Assembly: GCF_000179235.2 (NCBI RefSeq)
Contig: NZ_CP039373.1
Coordinates: 1,643,860 to 1,707,859, forward strand
From: Synechococcus sp. CB0101
GTDB lineage: Bacteria > Cyanobacteriota > Cyanobacteriia > PCC-6307 > Cyanobiaceae
DNA: 64,000 bases
Direction of reading: 5' to 3'
Within the stretch, counting starts at the first letter, position 1. Each line of letters opens with the position of its first letter. Shown one piece after another: positions 8,740 through 17,006 of this stretch. The notes under the pieces are model-generated. The model made no database searches, was not told where the DNA came from, and saw nothing but the letters and a program-made list of their open reading frames with translations. The translations under genes were made by a program, and so were the position numbers.

Positions 8740-9191
8740 CCCCTCCCCTGCAGCGCCATGGCTGGGAGATTGCGTTTCAACCTCAGCTATTTGCGCGCCA
8801 GTATGCCGATCTTAAGCGCGAGGTTCGTCGTCTCAAGCAAGAATTGGATGCCGAGGCTTACGGCAGACATCCGCAGGTGAAGTTGTTGGCCGCAGTGATG
8901 TTGGGGATCAAAGAGCACATTGCTGCTGATCCCTATGCAGCTCGCTTTGCTCTGAGTGGCCCGCTTCGGCGTTACGGTCGATTGAAAGGCCTTGGTCTAC
9001 CGGATCGTTATCGCTTGTTCTTTCGGCCGTTTGAGGCGCAGGGCCGGCGTGTGTTGTTGATTCTGTGGCTCGGTTTTCCTCGCAAAGAGGGCGACCGTGA
9101 TGACTGTTATGCCGTGTTTTCGAGGATGGTGCGCCGAGGCGATCTCCCCGACACGTGGGCCGCTCTTCAGCGGGAGTTGGAGGCTGGTTGA
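8736..9191 (+). CDS. yhaV: YhaV-family ribonuclease toxin
   Basis: The 151-residue product matches YhaV in length and in its order of features: an N-terminal NGWEI-like start (here HGWEI), an EVRRLKQE helix, KLLAAV followed by KEHIAADP, DRYRLFFRPFEAQ, LGFPRKEGDRDDCYAVFSRM and a final DTWAAL. YhaV is a RelE-superfamily translation-dependent mRNA ribonuclease held inactive by PrlF. The frame is intact, so the pair is probably functional. The last 25 bases overlap, tail to tail, the stop region of the large sulfotransferase-GT2 gene on the opposite strand. Confidence 0.85.
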   Translation: MTPPLQRHGWEIAFQPQLFARQYADLKREVRRLKQELDAEAYGRHPQVKLLAAVMLGIKEHIAADPYAARFALSGPLRRYGRLKGLGLPDRYRLFFRPFEAQGRRVLLILWLGFPRKEGDRDDCYAVFSRMVRRGDLPDTWAALQRELEAG

Positions 9192-11776
9192 GTTGGCCAC
9201 ATCGCCTGATCTCGCGCTTGGGGCAGCTCCAGCCAGGGATGGCGCGCCTGGAGCAGGCGGCTCAGGCGGCGTTCCTGGCTGGTGGTGTGGGCGGCGCGCA
9301 TCGAGCTGCTGTGGCTGGTGTAGGTGGCGAGCACCTGGGGGCAGAGCTGGCCGTGCCAGCCGGCGTTGATCAGGCAGCACCAGAAGTCGAAGTCTTCCCA
9401 GCCGCCGGGGATGTGGGCGTAGCCGCCCACGGCTTGCCAGGCCTCTCGGCGCACCAGCGCCATGGCATCGATGTAGTTGCCGCGCTTGAAGATCTCCTGC
9501 TGCCAGGGCAGATCGCTCACCAGGTGGCGTGGGTCGTGGCAGCCGGCTTCCGGTTGCACACGGATCAGGCTGTGGATCACGGCGCAGCTGGGATCCGCTG
9601 CGTCGGCCAGCAAGCCGCAGTGGGCCACGGCTAGGGGATCCAGTTGGTTGTCGGCATCGAGCACGAAGCACCAGGGGCTTTCGGCAGCGGCAAAGGCGGT
9701 GTTGCGGGCTGAGGCGAGGCCGCCATTGGCGGTGTGTTGCAGCAGCAGACAGCGGGCAAACCTGCCGTGGTGCTCGTTCATCCAAGACCGCACAACGGCG
9801 GCGCCGTTGTCGGTGGAGGCGTCGTCGACCACGATCAGCTCCAGGCCGCTGGCCTGCTCCTGATGGAGCACGCTCTCCAGTGCCTGATGAATTCGAGGGC
9901 CGTAGTTGTAGAGGCTGATGCACACGGCGGTGTGGCAGCGGCCTTGGCTGCGCTCCAGCAACACCCTGTGCTCGGGCTCTGGGGTGCAGCAGGGTTCAGG
10001 GGGCGGACAGCCCTGGCGATACCAGTGCAGTTCCTCCAGCAGTTCGCTGGCACCGATCGGATCGCTGAGCAACAGGATCGGGGTGCGACCGGTCTGCTCA
10101 GGCTGGATCAGCAGCCTCCATCCCTCCAGCTCTTGTTCAGCGGGTGTGGGTTGGAACCGCACCAGCTCGAGGCCGGCATCCAGACAACCCTGCAGCCACA
10201 GCGCCTGCAACCTGGCTTGCTCTGGGCCAGCGATGCTCAACCCATCGAACCCAGGCACCCCCAGCAGGGGAGGTTGGAGCCCCTGATCACAGGCTTCCCC
10301 ACCGCTGCCGAGGCAGACGGTGTCGCCCAACCGGCGCAGGGCATCAGGCGCGGGCAGGCCCAGGACTGCGCTGCAGGCGGCCCAGTCTGCGGCGCTGCCG
10401 CGAAGCGCTCCATTGCCAACGGCGGCCGCTTGCAACCAGGAGGCGTTCACCCCGAACTGGCGCAGCAGGCGCACGCGCTCCGGGTTGGGATCCCACACCC
10501 GCTCCAGGGCGGTCATGGCTAGCAGCTCAGCGGCGCAGGCCAGCCCGGGGCTGAGATCCGCGAGGTTGAGCGCGATGGCATCGGCCTCCGCGGCTGCCAG
10601 CGGTGCGGCTTGGATGGAAGCGGCCCCTTGGATCGGGCAATGCTGCAGCCAGGCATGGGTTGGCCATGCGTTCAGATCACCCCCACGCACCTGGAGGGTG
10701 ACGGCGTTGCCTGGCGCTGGCCAAGGCATGGCGGCCGGACAGGCACCCGCCAGGGCTGCCCACTGGTTCAGCTCAAAATCTCGAAAGCCATGCTCCAGCC
10801 AGAAGGCGAGCTGATGCTCGGCGGCTGGCCCCTGGCTGCCGCAGGTGATCTCGGCCAGGTAGCCCCAGGGGTGGGTGGCCACCTGCTTGCTGGGAGCATG
10901 GCCGCGCCGGATCTGGATGGCGCGTTTGAGTTGGCTGCGCCGCCGGGGCAGCGGCGCCAAGGGCGAGAGGGGGGGCTGCTGATCCAGCCACTGCTCGGTG
11001 GCCGACCTTTGGGAAGGCCTGAGCGCCAAGCGCTCCAGGTGTTGATACAGCTCCTGGACTGGTGGGGCTAAGCGAGCGGGCAGCGGTTGCCGCTGGCTGC
11101 GGCGGTGTTGCGGCTTGATCGCCTGCAGCGCCTGATGCCGTTGCTCCTGGCTGATGGTTGGGGCCAGTTGCTGCAGCTGGGCCAGGGCTGATTGCGGCTG
11201 AAACCAGTGGCTGTAGCTCACCACTTGCAGTGGCAGATCACGGCCTTCGCGCAGCACCTGGGCGTTGTGCTGCCACCAGAGCCGTTGGGCCCGCCAACCG
11301 TCCATGCCCGTGGCGGCCTGATCGCGCCGCACCAGCGACACCATCACTTCGGCGGGATCGCGCACAGCTAGCAGCAGCTTCAGGGGAATCTCAAGCCGCT
11401 GGCAAGCCGCGATCCACAGTGGCAGCAACAGGCTGCTGCGGGGGTCTTTGATTGCCCACGGGCCTGGCTGGTGCTTGGCTTCCGGTTCCAGCAAAGCGAT
11501 CAGGTCTGCCAGGGCCGTTTGGCCCAGTGAGCTTTCCAGCCAGCCCTCGGGCAAGGGCTGCATGCCCCGGGGCGCTGGCCACCAGCGCTCCAGATCAATC
11601 AGCAGCTGCTCCTGCAGGGCCGTCACGTCGGCCCGCTCGAAGTAGCCCTCGGGGTTGTGCGTGTCGCCCGGGATCAGGGGGCCGGGCATGGCGATGCCGC
11701 AGGCCGGGAGTAGGGAGCCCAACAGAGAGGTGCCGCTGCGGTGCATGCCCACGATCAGCAGGAGCGGGCTACGCAT
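9167..11776 (-). CDS. Sulfotransferase-GT2 glycosyltransferase fusion
   Basis: An 869-residue protein in three parts. Residues 1-220 are a PAPS-dependent sulfotransferase domain: GMHRSGTS at 10-17 is the 5'-phosphosulfate loop and AVRDPAEVMVS is the 3'-phosphate site. Residues 290-600 form a region I do not recognise. Residues 614-865 are a GT2 domain with VCISLYNYG, VVDDAST near 649-655, DADN at 707-710 and GGWEDFDF at 791-798. One polypeptide may therefore add a sugar and sulfate it, or sulfate a neighbouring sugar of the same chain. The ATG shares its first base with the stop of a collapsed vapBC remnant (TGATG), so translation may be coupled to decayed DNA. The substrate is unknown. Confidence 0.75.
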   Translation of the reverse strand: MRSPLLLIVGMHRSGTSLLGSLLPACGIAMPGPLIPGDTHNPEGYFERADVTALQEQLLIDLERWWPAPRGMQPLPEGWLESSLGQTALADLIALLEPEAKHQPGPWAIKDPRSSLLLPLWIAACQRLEIPLKLLLAVRDPAEVMVSLVRRDQAATGMDGWRAQRLWWQHNAQVLREGRDLPLQVVSYSHWFQPQSALAQLQQLAPTISQEQRHQALQAIKPQHRRSQRQPLPARLAPPVQELYQHLERLALRPSQRSATEQWLDQQPPLSPLAPLPRRRSQLKRAIQIRRGHAPSKQVATHPWGYLAEITCGSQGPAAEHQLAFWLEHGFRDFELNQWAALAGACPAAMPWPAPGNAVTLQVRGGDLNAWPTHAWLQHCPIQGAASIQAAPLAAAEADAIALNLADLSPGLACAAELLAMTALERVWDPNPERVRLLRQFGVNASWLQAAAVGNGALRGSAADWAACSAVLGLPAPDALRRLGDTVCLGSGGEACDQGLQPPLLGVPGFDGLSIAGPEQARLQALWLQGCLDAGLELVRFQPTPAEQELEGWRLLIQPEQTGRTPILLLSDPIGASELLEELHWYRQGCPPPEPCCTPEPEHRVLLERSQGRCHTAVCISLYNYGPRIHQALESVLHQEQASGLELIVVDDASTDNGAAVVRSWMNEHHGRFARCLLLQHTANGGLASARNTAFAAAESPWCFVLDADNQLDPLAVAHCGLLADAADPSCAVIHSLIRVQPEAGCHDPRHLVSDLPWQQEIFKRGNYIDAMALVRREAWQAVGGYAHIPGGWEDFDFWCCLINAGWHGQLCPQVLATYTSHSSSMRAAHTTSQERRLSRLLQARHPWLELPQARDQAMWPTQPASNSR

Positions 11777-12027
11777 CAGGCCTGACCCAACTTCTGAGCC
11801 AGGGCCAGCAAGCGCCGGGCAGACGCCAGATCTGGCAATGCATGGCGCAGGTGATCCACCCAGAGTGAGGGGCCCGTGAGCCTCATGCGGCGCTGCGTCG
11901 CCGTGGAATTGGCCCCAGATCCGGCTGACTGCTGCCCAGGGCTGACAGTCGACGAGCGCTCGTTCTCACCGCATAGCGGCTGGGCTTGAGCCAGCAGTGC
12001 ATCGTGGAGTTTCACGGTAGTGCGCAC
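11776..12027 (-). pseudogene. Collapsed vapBC toxin-antitoxin remnant
   Basis: This 83-codon open frame joins two unrelated starts. Residues 1-17, MRTTVKLHDALLAQAQP, look like a ribbon-helix-helix VapB antitoxin. Residues 50-83 contain SLWVDHLRHALPDL followed by RRLLALAQKL, which matches the beginning of VapC PIN toxins (normally VDTSxWVDHLR) and an internal VapC helix. The catalytic Asp of the VDTS motif is gone (TGPS here) and most of VapC is missing. I read it as a vapBC operon reduced by internal deletions. The remaining 270 bases up to the HEPN remnant hold nothing I can assign. Confidence 0.55.
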
Positions 12028-12299
12028 GGCCTACAGGTGCATCCTGCCGGCTCAGCCTCCTTCGTAGAGATCAATACCCTGAATCAAGGCTGCCGATTAC
12101 CCTCTGCAGAACTTGTTGGTACTCCACTTGCAAGGCGTGGGGCTGCTTTCGAACTTGGCAAGCCACCTGCCTGGTTGCTGTTGCGCATCGCAGGGTTGCC
12201 CAAGATCTGTGCTGCTGTCGTGGTGTGTGGAGAGGGCTTATTGCCATCACTTGTTGCCATCATTTAACGCGCGTATTGTTAGTCACAGACCCTGTGGGC

Positions 12300-12726
12300 T
12301 CAGGCGCCCTTCTCATGGTGATGATTCATCACTATTGGAGTAGATGCCTCGTTGAGGAGCTGCGCGTCAAGCCATTTCCCGAGGCGCTCATCGCAGGCGT
12401 TGAAGATCAACTGGTGCAACTCCTCAACGGCGTCACATTCACGCTTCGTAAACATCTTCAAGCCATGGGTTGTGAATGAGCCATGAGCCACCATGTGACG
12501 GAGACTGCGTGCGATCAGGAAAACATTGTGGTTCGGGGTGATTGAGGTCAACCCCGGCCAGTAACTTGTTGAGCCTGAGAGCGAGTTTCTGATCATTCTT
12601 CTCCCATTCATGAACCTTTGTTCCCATGGCCGCGGCCAGTGCTTCCATGCCTGAGTACGCCAGGGAAATCACCATTCCTGTGCTGTAACCACGTTCAGTT
12701 GCATCGCTCACGTCGATCGTGATCAC
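12300..12726 (-). pseudogene. HEPN-type gene, copy 1, frameshifted
   Basis: Two overlapping frames each match half of a second copy at 14990-15585. The first half (from 12726) reads DATERGYSTGMVISLAYSG and EALAAAMG, up to GVDLNHPE. The second half, one frame over, reads NVFLIARSLRHMVAHGSF, MFTKRECDAVEELHQLIF and ERLGKWLD. About 26 codons present in the other copy are missing at the junction, so an internal deletion with frame change is likely. The RHMVAH segment fits the RX4H signature of HEPN ribonuclease domains, found in many toxins and abortive-infection proteins. No adjoining nucleotidyltransferase (MNT) antitoxin partner is visible. The assignment to HEPN is by motif only. Confidence 0.6.
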
Positions 12727-12793
12727 TTGCCCCTCAGTCTCCGTTGTTGGAGGCGAGGCTCGCTAGTGATCTGCAGCAATTGCCAATCCGTCC

Positions 12794-13480
12794 TTAGCTC
12801 GGCTTCGGTAGGTAGCCATTGGCCAGAAACTGCTCGCGGTCAAAGTGGTTCACGCTGTGGTTGTCAAGGCAGTGGAAAACAACTTGATCGGCGCTGGCTT
12901 CCATCTGTACGTCTATGTGGTCAAATGGCATGCTGCTGAATACGCAACAACTGATCACGCCAACCTGCACGATATCATCTTTGTAGCGGGCCGAATGATA
13001 CTCAAATGCGTGAATGCCTGCCTCACGCATGTTCTGCCCAAGCTGTTGGCAGAAATTGGTATCCACGGGATCGCGTAGCTTCCGCTGCAGCTCTGATGAG
13101 GTTGAATTCTGTAATTTCAATGCCATTGGCGTGCGCATTTCCACTTGAAAGAGCGTTTTGCGCAGTGCAGAGCATTTGGGGAAGGGCCGCTCTGGCCCAC
13201 TTTGAAAGACAAATTCGTAATAAGCTCCCTCGACAAGACAGCCAAAACGACTGCGTGAGCCATAAAACAGCCCGCGCTCCCATCGGCTTGCAAATCGAGA
13301 TCCGTGGCGTTTTTGGTAGCGAAACGGTGCCAGCAACAGGCGATGCCTGAAAGGGCATTCTTTGGCATCGGGGGCATCCGGTTTGCTGTCTTCCAGAAAC
13401 CGTTCGAGCCAGGCCTGTTCATCCAGGCTGTCTGTGAGCCTCCGTGTGGCCTCAGCCCCCTGTTGCTCGACCAACCTCAT
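12794..13480 (-). CDS. RES-domain toxin of Xre-RES module
   Basis: RES toxins consume cellular NAD+ and stop growth. The 228-residue product has the family order: a basic RHRLLLAPFRY region, a GSRFASRWERGLFYGS segment matching the R...S...LY block, CLVEGAYYEF, and a C-terminal DHIDVQMEASADQVVFHCLDN-like half. It is about the usual RES size. The same frame is open to 13636 but overlaps the antitoxin gene there. I place the start at ATG 13480 (GTG at 13483 is equivalent), 41 bases after the antitoxin stop. The Xre-antitoxin gene directly upstream on the same strand supports the call. The fold is diverged, so NAD hydrolysis is inferred. Confidence 0.65.
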   Translation of the reverse strand: MRLVEQQGAEATRRLTDSLDEQAWLERFLEDSKPDAPDAKECPFRHRLLLAPFRYQKRHGSRFASRWERGLFYGSRSRFGCLVEGAYYEFVFQSGPERPFPKCSALRKTLFQVEMRTPMALKLQNSTSSELQRKLRDPVDTNFCQQLGQNMREAGIHAFEYHSARYKDDIVQVGVISCCVFSSMPFDHIDVQMEASADQVVFHCLDNHSVNHFDREQFLANGYLPKPS

Positions 13481-13521
13481 CACGACACCGTCCAGGTCGA
13501 TGAGGTCGCTGAGGTCCGGAT

Positions 13522-13911
13522 TCAAGGCCGGCCTCGCATGGCGTCGAGATACTGCACGAGCTCCACCAGCTGCTGCGGATCCTGCAGTTGCTCTCTCGGA
13601 ACCCCGCCGGTGTGATGGTTGCCGGTGTTGATCCAATGCCGCATCAGTTCTGTGTCGTCGCCAACGAGTGCCGACAAACTGCGATGCAAGCGCAGCATCA
13701 GCGCGAGCATCTGCAGCGTGTGCCGATCAATGCGACTGTGACCTCGTGCCCGCTCAAAAAAGGTTCGGCTCTTGCCAATCGCCTGAGCCGTTTCCTGTGC
13801 TGATAAGCCCAGTTCTTCTCCGGCACGCTGCAGGGCCTTGCGCAGCACCAGGCTTTCGCTCAGCGTAGTTGCGCTGGCATGCTCTTGAACCGCCACCCTC
13901 TTGCCCTTCAC
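13522..13911 (-). CDS. Xre/MbcA/ParS-type antitoxin of RES module
   Basis: The 129-residue product has an Xre-like helix-turn-helix at about 20-60 (LRKALQRAGEELGLSAQE, AIGKSRTFFERARG). After it comes the C-terminal toxin-binding domain with LSALVGDDTELMRHWI and the closing LVELVQYLDAMRGR, characteristic of antitoxins paired with RES toxins. It precedes the RES toxin gene on the same strand, the usual order. Such antitoxins also bind their promoter and autorepress the operon. The 308-base gap upstream (13912-14219) is where an operator would be expected. Confidence 0.8.
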   Translation of the reverse strand: MKGKRVAVQEHASATTLSESLVLRKALQRAGEELGLSAQETAQAIGKSRTFFERARGHSRIDRHTLQMLALMLRLHRSLSALVGDDTELMRHWINTGNHHTGGVPREQLQDPQQLVELVQYLDAMRGRP

Positions 13912-14219
13912 TTACGCCAGTATGCCTCATTTGCGGCTGAAGAGCCCTGAATTCCTCGGAAGAGGGTGCTGACGAGTCTTGGCTGAAGCGAGGCTCGTTG
14001 TCGTGGGCGGGTCTTGTGGATGGCCTTGCACCGGTGATGGGTGCTCAGCGCTCCTGTGCAGACCCTGACCGACGGTCAGATCTGAGCCAGGGTGTTGGCG
14101 CTCATGTCGCCGTTGTCTTGCTCCAGCTGCAGAAGCAGCCATTGGCGCTCCGCTGCGGGCAGGCTGCGGATGACGTCAAGCAGGTTTTCGGCAAGCTGAG
14201 GGTTGGTTCTGTCGCAGGG
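13912..14219 (-). other. Spacer with antitoxin-like fragment
   Basis: This stretch separates the Xre-RES and Phd-PIN modules. On the minus strand, codons from about 14216 to the TGA at 14076-14078 read NPQLAENLLDVIRSLPAAERQWLLLQLEQ, which resembles the helical part of small antitoxins, but no start codon is in frame and a stop precedes it. I regard it as a fragment or chance reading. The rest shows no clear gene and presumably carries the xre promoter. Confidence 0.3.
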
Positions 14220-14633
14220 TCATGATTCCTCTGAGGGACGCAATGGGGCCATCCAGCGGATGGGGCCGGGATAGCGAGCTAGCTGCTCATCGGCGGTGAT
14301 CAGGAGCAAGCCATCGGCTTTCGCCTGTGCAAGAAGCAGCCGGTCGAATGGGTCACGGTGCAGTGGTGGCAGGTCGGCAACAGCCAGCGCGTGGTTGGCG
14401 GTGATCGTGAGTTCTTGCCAGCCACACTCCAGCAGCGCGCGGCGTAGCAGGGCAGGCTGCACGTTGAAGTCTGGCTTGTTAGGCGCCTGCTTGATCACGA
14501 GCTCCCAGAGGCTGGCCACGCTGAATAAAGGCGTGTTGCCTGGATCCTCGAGCATGTCTGCAAGACCGTTGGGAAGCCGCTGCGGGGAGCCCATGGCCCA
14601 GATCAGCAGGTGTGTGTCCAGCAGGAGATGCAT
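14220..14633 (-). CDS. VapC-type PIN ribonuclease toxin
   Basis: The 137-residue product is a PIN-domain endoribonuclease of the group that begins LLLDTH and contains HRDPFDRLL. The acidic metal-binding set is visible: Asp6, Glu44 in LWEL, Asp94/Asp97 in HRDPFDRLL and Asp115 in ITAD. It would cut tRNA or other RNA unless bound by its antitoxin. I start it at ATG 14633, 7 bases after the Phd antitoxin stop. The frame is open to 14780, but those extra residues overlap the antitoxin gene and do not resemble PIN proteins. The toxin is intact. Confidence 0.85.
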   Translation of the reverse strand: MHLLLDTHLLIWAMGSPQRLPNGLADMLEDPGNTPLFSVASLWELVIKQAPNKPDFNVQPALLRRALLECGWQELTITANHALAVADLPPLHRDPFDRLLLAQAKADGLLLITADEQLARYPGPIRWMAPLRPSEES

Positions 14634-14640
14634 CGCCGGT

Positions 14641-14889
14641 TCATGCCCCCTCGAAGAGATCGGCGATGGCCTCACTGCCAAAACGATCAAAATCGTCTGG
14701 TACAGAACATTGGCCCTCCAGCAGCCCCAGGCGCCGCGGGAGAGGCCTTGGGGCGTCGCTCTGGTCGATGGAGGTGACACGCACCATCGGCTTGCCCGCT
14801 TTGCAGATCAGAAAAGACTCACCAGCTGCAGCCTCTTCCACTAGGCGAGAGAGGTGGGTTTTGGCCTCGTGCATGTTCACTTGTCGCAT
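14641..14889 (-). CDS. Phd/YefM-type antitoxin
   Basis: The 82-residue product starts MRQVNMHEAKTHLSRLVEEA, the classical Phd/YefM DNA-binding start, then KAGKPMVRV and an acidic tail rich in Asp and Phe that should occupy the toxin. I begin at ATG 14889; an ATG 18 bases upstream adds only MLLDTG. It sits 7 bases before the PIN toxin gene, so the two form one operon, probably autorepressed by the complex. Confidence 0.85.
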   Translation of the reverse strand: MRQVNMHEAKTHLSRLVEEAAAGESFLICKAGKPMVRVTSIDQSDAPRPLPRRLGLLEGQCSVPDDFDRFGSEAIADLFEGA

Positions 14890-14989
14890 GCCGGTATCCA
14901 ACAACACCTTTGATCCTAGTCGACTAAGTTGACCTCCTGCCTGTCGGGGGGTCGCCTCCGGCTGTGCGTCGTGATCTGCTCTGGGCTGA

Positions 14990-15585
14990 TCAGCCCTGAG
15001 GATCGGCCTGAAGCTGTTGATCCAGCCATTGGTTCAGGCGTTGATCACAGAAGCGAAAGATCAGCTGGCGCAGCTCCTCCACGGCGTCACATTCACGCTT
15101 GGTGAACATGTTGAGGCCGTGTGTGGTGAAGGAGCCGTGCGCCACCATGTGCCGGAGGCTTTGGGCGAGGAGGAACACGTCGTTGCTTTGACCCACCTGA
15201 AACTCCTGTAACTTTCTGAGCAAGGTCACGTTGCTGAGAAGCCAGCCGATTCCTTCCTGTCGATCGGGATGGCTGAGATCCAGGCCGCTCAGGATTTTTC
15301 TCAGACGTTTGGCTAGGCCTGCATCGTCGTGTGTCCAGGTGTGGGCTTCTTCGCCCATGGCGGACGCCAGAGCTTCCAGGCCCGAATAGGCGAGGAAGAT
15401 CGCGATGCCTGTGGTGTAGCTGCGTTCGGTGAGGCTGCTGACGCTTTAAAGCGTGACGTTCTGAAAGGCCCGTGCACACGCAGACGCGCCTGAGCTCGGC
15501 TGAAGCGCGTTCGTTGTTGGTCGCTGAGCCTGAGTTTTTCCGTCTTGGTGGCTTGGAAGTAGCGATTCCAGGGACTCTGCTTCAT
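14990..15585 (-). pseudogene. HEPN-type gene, copy 2, disrupted 5' end
   Basis: From about 15445 to 14990 the frame reads LTERSYTTGIAIFLAYSG, EALASAMGEEAH, a helical middle and LLAQSLRHMVAHGSF, then MFTKRECDAVEELRQLIF and QRLNQWLDQQL. The RHMVAH segment is the RX4H signature of HEPN ribonuclease domains. The first ATG in this frame is at 15358, yet the conserved part shared with copy 1 extends about 28 residues further upstream, up to TAA at 15446-15448. A probable N-terminal piece, MKQSPWNRYFQATKTEKLRL..., lies in another frame from ATG 15585. I therefore call the 5' end broken. A shortened protein from 15358 (122 residues) could still be made and would keep the RX4H motif. Confidence 0.55.
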
Positions 15586-16700
15586 GGTGAGCCGTCACGG
15601 TTGCTCAGCTCCTGGGCAATCGTCCGAGCCCAGTTGCTTGCGGTGAGCGGCCCCGGGTGATTGTCAAAGGGCATCAGCGTGTCGTGCGTCCACAGGCCGT
15701 TGTTCTGCGGGCGCAGGTCGAGGATGCGCACGCCGCGCCGGCGCAGGTGGATGATCGGCGCACTTTGATCGCTGCCTTCGATCCAGAGAATTGTGGGGCG
15801 GGCGCCGAGCTGCTGCACCTTGGCCAGAGCCGCATCGAGCAGCGCGATGGTCACAGCGTCTTGCTCGCCCTGGCTGGGATCCGGGCCGTTGTGGGCCTGA
15901 AACAGGGGCACCGGATCGATCTGCAGCTGACCCTGGCGGAGGCTTGCGCGGGGATGGAAGAAGGCTTTGGCTTGTTCAGCGGTGGGCTGCAGGCCGCTGC
16001 AGCGGGGTTGGAACGTGCGCAGCCGCGAGGGTGCGGCCACGTTGCGGCGCGGGTAAAAGTCGGCGTAGCCGAGCAGCACATCGCCGCCGCGCAACTGGCG
16101 GGCCAGGGCTGCTGGAATCAGCCTTTGATCGCCTGTGGCATCACGCAACAGCAGTAATTGGTGGATCGTCCCGAAGCCGCCGCCTGCGTAGTTCGCTACG
16201 GGGCGATCGGGCACCAAGCTCTGGAGTTGCCAGCCCAGGGAGGAGTTATCGGAGAGACCGGCGCCGAGGATGAAGCTGTCGCCAAGAAGAAGAACCGATG
16301 GGGATCCTGACGGCAGGGACGTAGCAGACAGTGGTCGGCTGAGCCGTTCACCCCAAGGGCCTGTGCCGATGCTCCATACGTAGCGGTCAACTTTGCCCAC
16401 GATCCCATCTCGCTGGATCGGCTGGGCCAGGTTGATGGTGCCGCTCGCACTGGTCTTCGCGCGATACCAGTAACCCAGAAGGGGATCAGGCTGGAAGGGT
16501 GTGTTTGGTCTCCAGCTGGTTGTCGTGGAGCAGCGGGTTTGTGTTTGCTCAGGTCCCGCAGGATCCGTCTTCAGGCGTTCGGCCAGCCTCATAAGCGCTA
16601 GAGATTTACCCTCCCGGCTCTCAATTAAGCTTGCTGTGGTTTCGGCCACTGCAAGCAGAGCTACGAATACCAGCAGATTGATCGCCAGGAGCTTGCGCAT
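15582..16700 (-). CDS. Membrane-anchored SGNH/GDSL hydrolase-like protein
   Basis: The 372-residue product begins with an uncleaved-type signal anchor (residues 4-21) and is otherwise extracytoplasmic. LLLGDSFILGAG carries the nucleophile block GDS of the SGNH fold, GGGFGTIHQ fits the next block and FDNHPGPLTA the C-terminal Asp/His block. SGNH proteins of this kind act as acyl- or acetyl-esterases or transferases on surface polysaccharide. It precedes the type I secretion locus and is immediately downstream of the DUF5989 gene on the same strand (11-base gap). In other genomes SGNH, DUF5989, SxtJ and carbamoyltransferase genes form one cluster; here the other half is about 18 kb away. Confidence 0.7.
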   Translation of the reverse strand: MRKLLAINLLVFVALLAVAETTASLIESREGKSLALMRLAERLKTDPAGPEQTQTRCSTTTSWRPNTPFQPDPLLGYWYRAKTSASGTINLAQPIQRDGIVGKVDRYVWSIGTGPWGERLSRPLSATSLPSGSPSVLLLGDSFILGAGLSDNSSLGWQLQSLVPDRPVANYAGGGFGTIHQLLLLRDATGDQRLIPAALARQLRGGDVLLGYADFYPRRNVAAPSRLRTFQPRCSGLQPTAEQAKAFFHPRASLRQGQLQIDPVPLFQAHNGPDPSQGEQDAVTIALLDAALAKVQQLGARPTILWIEGSDQSAPIIHLRRRGVRILDLRPQNNGLWTHDTLMPFDNHPGPLTASNWARTIAQELSNRDGSP

Positions 16701-16711
16701 TAGCTAAAGCT

Positions 16712-16873
16712 TCAGAACAAGCTGTAAATGAAGGGAGCCACAACTGATCCCTTTGTAAACACTAGTAGAGCACCCATTGCCACGAGAGAGAGTATTAGGG
16801 GCGCCAGCCAATATTTTTTTCTAACTCTAATAAAATCAAGAAAATCAACTATTAGCTCAAAAATACCCATCAT
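16712..16873 (-). CDS. DUF5989 small membrane protein
   Basis: A 53-residue protein starting MMGIFELIVDFLDFIRVRKKYW, with one membrane helix (about 23-40) and the terminal motif GSVVAPFIYSLF typical of DUF5989. The frame is open to 17104, but the upstream residues overlap the terminator of the RTX gene and do not fit the family, whose members are about 50 residues long. Function unknown. Members usually neighbour a carbamoyltransferase, an SxtJ-like protein and an SGNH protein, so a small accessory subunit of a membrane carbamoylation complex is a reasonable inference. Here it keeps only the SGNH neighbour. The local DNA is AT-richer than its surroundings. Confidence 0.75.
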   Translation of the reverse strand: MMGIFELIVDFLDFIRVRKKYWLAPLILSLVAMGALLVFTKGSVVAPFIYSLF

Positions 16874-16958
16874 TTGGTTGGTAATTCTAGATTGGGCGCT
16901 GGCGCCGAAGAGCTCTTCTGAGGGATTCCTTGATTGCAAGTTAGAGGCACAAAGACAG

Positions 16959-16983
16959 AAAAAGGGAAGCCAAAAGGCTTCCC
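16959..16983 (-). terminator. Rho-independent terminator of the RTX gene
   Basis: Read on the minus strand, GGGAAGCC, a TTTT loop and GGCTTCCC are followed by TTTTTC. The perfect 8-base-pair stem plus T-run begins about 24 bases after the RTX stop and separates that gene from the DUF5989-SGNH pair. Confidence 0.85.
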
Positions 16984-17006
16984 TTGTTGATAAAGCCCTG
17001 AATGAA

